Shown in pieces: positions 13,313-17,640 of a stretch of DNA of 17,640 nt (the stretch's first letter is position 1; every line of letters begins with the position of its first letter). The stretch lies in the NCBI RefSeq assembly GCF_937919355.1, contig NZ_CALFSA010000090.1:1-17640 (forward strand), written 5' to 3'. Source of the stretch: an uncultured Methanofollis sp. Its GTDB lineage: Archaea > Halobacteriota > Methanomicrobia > Methanomicrobiales > Methanofollaceae. The position numbers and the translations under genes are program-made. The notes under the pieces were generated by a model that did no database searches, was not told the origin of the DNA, and worked only from the letters and a program-made list of their open reading frames with translations.

Positions 13313-14902
13313 TCAGACCGGTGTCACATTTTTTGTAAAGACATCGATCTTCATGTTCCCCATCTTCCCGTCACGGAGGAAGTAATACTGGGGGATGCGG
13401 TTCTTGTTGTCGTACCACGAGAACCAGTAGTTGAGGTTGTAGGTCTTCTTCGTGAAACCCGGAAGAGAGGCATAGCTGTTCTGGTCTGAGGCGATGACCA
13501 CATCGAACTTCCCGTTCCTGAAGTTGCTCTCGTCGATCTTCCGCCCGTAATAACTCAACTTCTCCGCCCGGTCTCCGCGGTAATACCACGGCAATGGCCA
13601 GTATCGGTCAGAGGAGATCGCCGTCGCATTCGAGGCGTCGATCAGGGCCATCACCTCTCGCATGTCCTCTGAGTTCTGGACCTGCATCATTGGTTCGTTC
13701 ACGTCTGCCGGGACATAGACGACATGCCAGAGGGCGAGCACCAGGAAGATGCTCGACACCACGGCAATGACCGCCTTCTTCTTTGTCATCGCATAGGTGG
13801 CAACGAAGATGACCGGCAAGAGCTGGTGAAGGATGAGCCAGGGCACTTTCTCGCCGATGTAGGCGTACGCCACAAGGGAGAGGATCATCCAGACGATACA
13901 GAACCTGAAGAACTCCTCCCTCTTATCAAAGGGAGGCTTTTCCGGGATGACGGGTGTAAGGGATGCCTCTACACTCTCCTGCAGGTCCTGGACTACGACC
14001 TCCGCCTTTTTTCGCCCCTTCTGGATGAACTGGGCAGTGCCGACAATGGCGAGGGCGAAGATTGGCAGTTCATATAGCAGGAAGAGGATGATGTAGAAGA
14101 AGAACGGGCCGCCGAGCCTCTCCTGTTCGTGCATCTCCCACCAGTGACTGATGGCATCTGGCACCCAGGTGAGCGCCCGCTCGGGGTGGACGCCGAGAGA
14201 TGAGTAGAAGATGGTGATCACTGCGCCCATGACCAGGACGCCGATGACGAAGTCGCGTATCCACTGTCTCGGCGGGAGGTTTACTTTCTTTGTCCAGAGG
14301 AGATAGAGAATGTACGCTGCGAAGATGCCGAGCACGATCGGCATGTTCTCCTTGGATGACATGCCAAGGCCCGCCGCAAGTCCTGCAAGGACGGCGTATC
14401 GCATCTGCCTCCGCTCGAAGTAGAGGATCAGGGCGAGGAGAAGGACGAAGGTCAGGAAAGCGATGAAGATATCGTTTCGCACGAACCGGGAGAAATATAC
14501 CATGTTCGGCGAGATAGCGAGGAACAAAGCCGCCACCAGTGCCTGCATCTTATCAAGATAACCGAGGCGGTACAGGGGATACACCAGGGCCACGACCAGC
14601 GTACCGAGGAGGGCCGGGACAAGCCTCGCAACAAGGTCTGAATCGCCGAAGAGGGCGAACATGCCGGCTGTTACATAATAGAGGAGAGGACCGTGATACG
14701 AGGGGTCGTAGATATAGGTGCCCTCGGTCAGGAGTTTGTAGGAGAACCACGCGTGGATGGCTTCGTCGTGGTGAAAGAGTTTGAGATCCAGAAATGCGAA
14801 CCGCAGGACCGCCGCAAGCGCTACAATAAAAAAGAATAATCTCTCAAATGTGAGAGATTCCTGGATTCGAATGGCAAATCCGGCGGCTGAAGTGCCGCTC
14901 AC
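13313..14902 (-). CDS. TIGR03663 family protein, Agl23-like GT-C membrane protein
   Basis: A 529-residue membrane protein with an N-terminal region like dolichyl-phosphate-mannose protein mannosyltransferases (PMT/GT39). FHHDEAIHAW (D46-E47) and YDPSYHGPLLYY (H70-G71-P72) give the invariant DE and HGP of the family, and DE corresponds to the catalytic acidic pair of the first GT-C loop. About ten hydrophobic helices follow, then a soluble C-terminal domain (from about 420). A charged insert around residues 295-325 is probably cytoplasmic. GTG 14902 lies 4 nt after the S10 stop; the only ribosome-binding candidate is a weak GAGAG. The family usually co-occurs with DUF2298/TIGR03662, found here at 5481. 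It is named flippase-associated Agl23 in annotation, but its reaction is unproven. Confidence 0.87.
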   Translation of the reverse strand: MSGTSAAGFAIRIQESLTFERLFFFIVALAAVLRFAFLDLKLFHHDEAIHAWFSYKLLTEGTYIYDPSYHGPLLYYVTAGMFALFGDSDLVARLVPALLGTLVVALVYPLYRLGYLDKMQALVAALFLAISPNMVYFSRFVRNDIFIAFLTFVLLLALILYFERRQMRYAVLAGLAAGLGMSSKENMPIVLGIFAAYILYLLWTKKVNLPPRQWIRDFVIGVLVMGAVITIFYSSLGVHPERALTWVPDAISHWWEMHEQERLGGPFFFYIILFLLYELPIFALAIVGTAQFIQKGRKKAEVVVQDLQESVEASLTPVIPEKPPFDKREEFFRFCIVWMILSLVAYAYIGEKVPWLILHQLLPVIFVATYAMTKKKAVIAVVSSIFLVLALWHVVYVPADVNEPMMQVQNSEDMREVMALIDASNATAISSDRYWPLPWYYRGDRAEKLSYYGRKIDESNFRNGKFDVVIASDQNSYASLPGFTKKTYNLNYWFSWYDNKNRIPQYYFLRDGKMGNMKIDVFTKNVTPV

Positions 14903-14906
14903 AGCA

Positions 14907-15215
14907 TCAACTCTCCAGCACGATTTCGATGCCGATATCCTTTGGCACCTGGATACGCATCAACTGCCTGAGAGCACGCTCGTCAGCGTCGATGTCAATG
15001 AGCCGCTTGTGCACGCGCATCTGCCAGCGATCCCACGTTGCAGTTCCCTCGCCATCAGGGCTCTTCCGGATCGGGACGACAAGTCTCTTGGTGGGCAGAG
15101 GGATAGGCCCTGCCAGATTCACGCCCGTCCTCTCTGCAATCTCCCTGATCCTGTCGCAGACCATCTCGACTTTGTCGTAGTCCGTCCCTGAAAGGCGTAT
15201 TCTGGCTTTCTGCAT
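14907..15215 (-). CDS. rpsJ: Small ribosomal subunit protein uS10
   Basis: A 102-residue S10. The sequence begins MQKARIRLSGTDYDKVEMVC and contains GVNLAGPIPLPTKRLVVPIR, the conserved loop that contacts 16S rRNA, and ends QVPKDIGIEIVLES. The length is typical of archaea. It lies 22 nt after the EF-1alpha gene with GGTGA 6 nt before the ATG. The EF-1alpha-S10 pair is the usual end of the archaeal str operon. Unusually, a membrane glycan gene follows only 4 nt later and should be read from the same mRNA. Confidence 0.97.
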   Translation of the reverse strand: MQKARIRLSGTDYDKVEMVCDRIREIAERTGVNLAGPIPLPTKRLVVPIRKSPDGEGTATWDRWQMRVHKRLIDIDADERALRQLMRIQVPKDIGIEIVLES

Positions 15216-15237
15216 AGACTTTCACCTGCTGATATAC

Positions 15238-16518
15238 TTATCTCATCTGCTTGGGCTGGATGTCGATGCACATACCGGCGGCGATCGTCGAGCCCATATC
15301 ACGAACTGCGAAGCGGCCGAGCTGCGGGATCTCCTTGACCTTCTCGATGACCATCGGGCGGGTCGGGCGGATCTTGACGATTGCTGCATCGCCGGTCTTG
15401 AGGAAGGTCGGGTTCTCTTCCTTGACCTGGCCAGTCCGCGGGTCGAGCTTCTTCACGAGTTCGGTGAAAGTGCAGGCGATCTGTGCGGTGTGGCAGTGGA
15501 AGACCGGGGTGTACCCTGCGGTGATCGCGCTCGGGTGGTGGAGAACGACGATCTGTGCGGTGAACTCCTCGGCAACGGTCGGCGGAGCCTCAACAGGACC
15601 GCAGACGTCGCCACGGCGGATCTCGTTCTTGGAGACGCCACGGACGTTGAAGCCGACGTTGTCACCCGGAAGTGCTTCGAGTTCTTCCTCGTGGTGCATC
15701 TCAATGGACTTCACTTCGCCGTTGACGTTTGCCGGCATGAAGGCGACCTTCATACCCTTCTTCATGACGCCGGTCTCGATACGGCCGACAGGCACGGTGC
15801 CGACACCGGAGATGGTGTAGACGTCCTGGAGAGGGAGACGGAGCGGAAGGTTCGTGGGCTTTTCGGGTTCCTTGAGTGCATTGAGTGCGTCAATGACTGC
15901 CGGACCGGTGTACCACGGGGTCTTCTGGTTGGTATTCGGCTTGATGTTAGTCCCTTCGTACGAGGAGATCGGGATGAACGGGACTTCTGAAGGCTTGTAG
16001 CCGACCATCTTCAGGAGCTGGGAGAGCTGCTCCTTGACCTCGTTGTAGCGCTTCTCATCGTACTTGACAGCGTCCATCTTGTTGATGCCGACGATGAGCT
16101 GGTTGATACCGAGAGTCCTCGAGAGGAAGACGTGCTCCTTCGTCTGTTCCATGACACCATCGGGTGCGGCGACGACAAGGAGTGCGGCATCTGCCTGGGA
16201 TGCACCGGTGATCATGTTCTTGACGAAGTCACGGTGACCAGGGCAGTCCACGACGGTGAAGTAGTACTTCTCGGTGTCGAAGCGCTTGTGGGCGATATCG
16301 ATCGTGATACCACGGTCACGCTCTTCCTTGAGACTGTCCATGACCCATGCAAACTCGAAGGTACCCTTGCCCTTGGCTTCGGCTTCCTTCCTGAATCCTT
16401 CAATAATATGCTGCGGTACAGCTCCTGTCTCGAAAAGCAGCCGGCCGACGGTAGTCGACTTGCCGTGGTCGATGTGCCCGATGACAGCGAGGTTCATGTG
16501 TGGTTTTTCGGTTGCCAT
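15238..16518 (-). CDS. tuf: Translation elongation factor EF-1alpha (aEF1A)
   Basis: A 426-residue GTPase that brings aminoacyl-tRNA to the ribosome. The G motifs are complete: GHIDHGKST (14-22), GITI switch I around T72, DCPGH (91-95) and NKMD (146-149). Domains 2 and 3 follow (LPLRLPLQDVYTISGVGTV and the GMCIDIQP end). The length matches archaeal EF-1alpha. GGAGGAT lies just before the ATG. It has its own strong TATA box and leader, so here it is the head of the transcript. EF-2, S7 and S12, which often precede it, are not upstream; a divergent gene is. Confidence 0.98.
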   Translation of the reverse strand: MATEKPHMNLAVIGHIDHGKSTTVGRLLFETGAVPQHIIEGFRKEAEAKGKGTFEFAWVMDSLKEERDRGITIDIAHKRFDTEKYYFTVVDCPGHRDFVKNMITGASQADAALLVVAAPDGVMEQTKEHVFLSRTLGINQLIVGINKMDAVKYDEKRYNEVKEQLSQLLKMVGYKPSEVPFIPISSYEGTNIKPNTNQKTPWYTGPAVIDALNALKEPEKPTNLPLRLPLQDVYTISGVGTVPVGRIETGVMKKGMKVAFMPANVNGEVKSIEMHHEEELEALPGDNVGFNVRGVSKNEIRRGDVCGPVEAPPTVAEEFTAQIVVLHHPSAITAGYTPVFHCHTAQIACTFTELVKKLDPRTGQVKEENPTFLKTGDAAIVKIRPTRPMVIEKVKEIPQLGRFAVRDMGSTIAAGMCIDIQPKQMR

Positions 16519-16593
16519 TGGTTATCCTCCACTCAAATATGGGACTGCTTACACAGTCGGATTGAAGCGAGTATCATATATTGGGCATCGTCC

Positions 16594-16609
16594 TATATAA
16601 ACCATTTCG
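16594..16609 (-). promoter_or_regulatory. Strong BRE/TATA promoter of EF-1alpha
   Basis: The minus strand carries TTTATATA (16601-16594) preceded by CGAAATGG as a BRE-like element, the best archaeal promoter match in the window. The expected transcript start is near 16569, giving a ~50-nt leader. In that leader GACTG/CAGTC (16543-16558) can form a small hairpin ahead of the GGAGG site. A second TATA-like ATATAT word lies at about 16575-16582. Confidence 0.75.
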
Positions 16610-16694
16610 ATATCCCTCTCCTCTCTGGTATTGGGGGGTTATACAGGAGTATCGACACGCTCAAATTCCTGATGGTACAAACACTCACTGTCCT

Positions 16695-16994
16695 ATGAAA
16701 ACACTGGAGTTCCACCGCAATACCGAAAAAAACAGGGTAACTGTGACCTGCGCTGCGGGAGAGGTTTCTGTCTACAGTCACTGCGCTTACTGCAAGCACT
16801 GCACCGGCGTCCGGGCGGGCAAGAGGGTGCTCCCTGCTCCGCAACGCGAGACCATGCGGAAACCCGCGGGTTTCGGGATGGACGAAGAGATCCTGAACGC
16901 CGCGATGCTCTTCAACTCGCTGGTGCGGGACGGGGACGCTGTTGCCTGCGATGACGATGCCGGTTGCGGCTATACATCCATGTTTAGCCGCTGA
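16695..16994 (+). CDS. Small cysteine-rich protein, probable metal or Fe-S binder
   Basis: A 99-residue protein of no family I recognise. It has six cysteines: C19, then HCAYCKHC (C30, C33, C36, with H29 and H35 adjacent) and C85 and C91 in ACDDDAGCG near the end. The CxxCxxC run resembles a zinc or iron-sulphur site. No signal peptide or helix long enough to span a membrane is seen. The frame is open further upstream, but ATG 16695 begins a compact polar N-terminus and the extension looks like promoter DNA. No ribosome-binding site is seen, so it may be leaderless; TTATACA at about 16639 is a weak TATA. It converges on the siroheme protein gene, overlapping it by 11 nt, which may link their regulation. 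Confidence 0.6.
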   Translation: MKTLEFHRNTEKNRVTVTCAAGEVSVYSHCAYCKHCTGVRAGKRVLPAPQRETMRKPAGFGMDEEILNAAMLFNSLVRDGDAVACDDDAGCGYTSMFSR

Positions 16995-17640
16995 ACTCTT
17001 CCCTGATCCCCCTCCGGAAGTCCTCGAAGCCGATCTCGTCGAGTTGATCGGCGAGGTGCCTTCCGCTCCACGCTTTTCTGAATATCCAGTAGACTGTTTT
17101 GTCGACAACCTTCAGGACGTCCTCTTCTGTTTCGACGGTGACAAGGTCCCGCCCGGGTGTCGGGTGCCGTCCCCGCCGCCCTCCGACGGTGACGAGGTAG
17201 TGGCGGTACTCGGATTTCAGCAGTTCAAAGGGGCATGACTGGATGCAGATGCCGCACTGAACACATTTTTCCGGGATCAGTTCTGAGATGCCGTTCCTGA
17301 TCAGGATTGCTTTCTCCTTGCAATACTCAGCGCAGGTCCCACACCCTGTACACATCCCCTTTATCCGGAGGGGCCGTATCCTGCCGACGATCCCGATCTC
17401 GTTGAGAACCGGGCTCGTACAGGCGTTCGGGCACCCTGAAATTGAGATCCTCACCCTGATCGGCATCTCGCGACCGAAGACCATGCTATCGATCTTCCGG
17501 GCGAGTTCGAAGGTCTCGATGTTGGAAAATTTGCACTGTGCCGTGCCGGGACAGGCGGTTATATTGACGACCTCGTTGTGCTCGGCGCCAAGAGGTGTCC
17601 CATTCTTTTCGAGTGCGTGGGAGATCGCCACGATTTTGGT
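16984..17640 (-). CDS. Siroheme nitrite/sulfite reductase-like protein with ferredoxin domain, 5' end outside the window
   Basis: The last 218 codons of a small sulfite reductase-like protein (Dsr-LP/Fsr-related) that enters from the right edge. Counting from 17640, the siroheme-[4Fe-4S] ligands are ACPGTAQC (C30, C36; CX5C) and SGCPNAC (C70, C74; CX3C). Two ferredoxin clusters follow: CTGCGTCAEYC (C97, C100, C103, C107) and CVQCGICIQSCP (C126, C129, C132, C136). The frame stays open to the window edge, and the family has a further N-terminal ferredoxin-like half-domain, so the GTG at 17631 is not the true start. Electrons would pass from the ferredoxin clusters to siroheme; the substrate (sulfite, nitrite or another) is not settled. 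Such short proteins are widespread in methanogens. Confidence 0.88.
   Translation of the reverse strand, partial: TKIVAISHALEKNGTPLGAEHNEVVNITACPGTAQCKFSNIETFELARKIDSMVFGREMPIRVRISISGCPNACTSPVLNEIGIVGRIRPLRIKGMCTGCGTCAEYCKEKAILIRNGISELIPEKCVQCGICIQSCPFELLKSEYRHYLVTVGGRRGRHPTPGRDLVTVETEEDVLKVVDKTVYWIFRKAWSGRHLADQLDEIGFEDFRRGIREEFSG

Noticed and set aside
16593..17108. 171-codon minus-strand open frame over the EF-1alpha promoter and the Cys-rich gene
   Set aside because: It overlaps both the siroheme gene end and the strong promoter, has no family features, and competes with a better plus-strand frame.

Overview
The window comes from a GC-rich euryarchaeon, most likely a methanogen of the order Methanomicrobiales (Methanofollis/Methanoculleus-like). 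The evidence is archaeal ribosomal proteins (L7Ae, S28e, L24e, an archaeal-type S10), an aEF1A of archaeal length, a CetZ-type tubulin homologue, a small siroheme/ferredoxin protein typical of methanogens, archaeal TATA/BRE promoters, GTG starts with strong GGAGG/GGTGA ribosome-binding sites, and many short gene overlaps. The placement is inference from gene content; no 16S gene is present.

Layout. (1) 1-3570, all minus strand: marC, a carbon-nitrogen hydrolase and a YdjM/DUF457 membrane protein form one tightly overlapped operon. They are followed by threonine synthase (thrC), which probably has its own leaderless promoter, and by the start of a secreted protein whose coding start lies inside thrC. 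(2) 3571-4144: a gene-free stretch holding two inverted copies of a ~58-bp element that look like the ends of a ~200-bp MITE. (3) 4145-5473, minus: the translation operon rpl7ae-rps28e-rpl24e-ndk, with a K-turn-like element in the rpl7ae leader and a textbook terminator directly after ndk. (4) 5481-10343, minus: a four-gene overlapped operon of an FAD oxidoreductase, a GT2 dolichyl-phosphate-sugar synthase-like enzyme, a UPF0104 flippase-like protein and a DUF2298 (Chlor_Arch_YYY) membrane protein. (5) 10473-12772, plus, diverging from operon 4: cetZ and a signal-peptide/coiled-coil/C-terminal-TM protein, ending at a hairpin plus U-tract terminator. (6) 12773-13312: gene-free, with two strong inverted repeats. 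(7) 13313-16518, minus: EF-1alpha, S10, and the Agl23-type (TIGR03663) GT-C-like membrane protein. (8) 16695-17640: a small Cys-rich plus-strand gene overlapping tail to tail with a minus-strand siroheme/4Fe-4S reductase fragment.

How it fits together. The DUF2298 (TIGR03662) and TIGR03663 families are known to co-occur and often to be neighbours. Here both sit within 10 kb, together with the two halves of an AglD-like function (GT2 plus UPF0104), an FAD enzyme, and a CetZ/surface-protein pair. The most interesting hypothesis is a lipid-linked glycan system for the cell envelope, next to a cytoskeletal gene and a candidate membrane partner. The second notable point is the K-turn-like leader of rpl7ae, which would let L7Ae repress its own operon.
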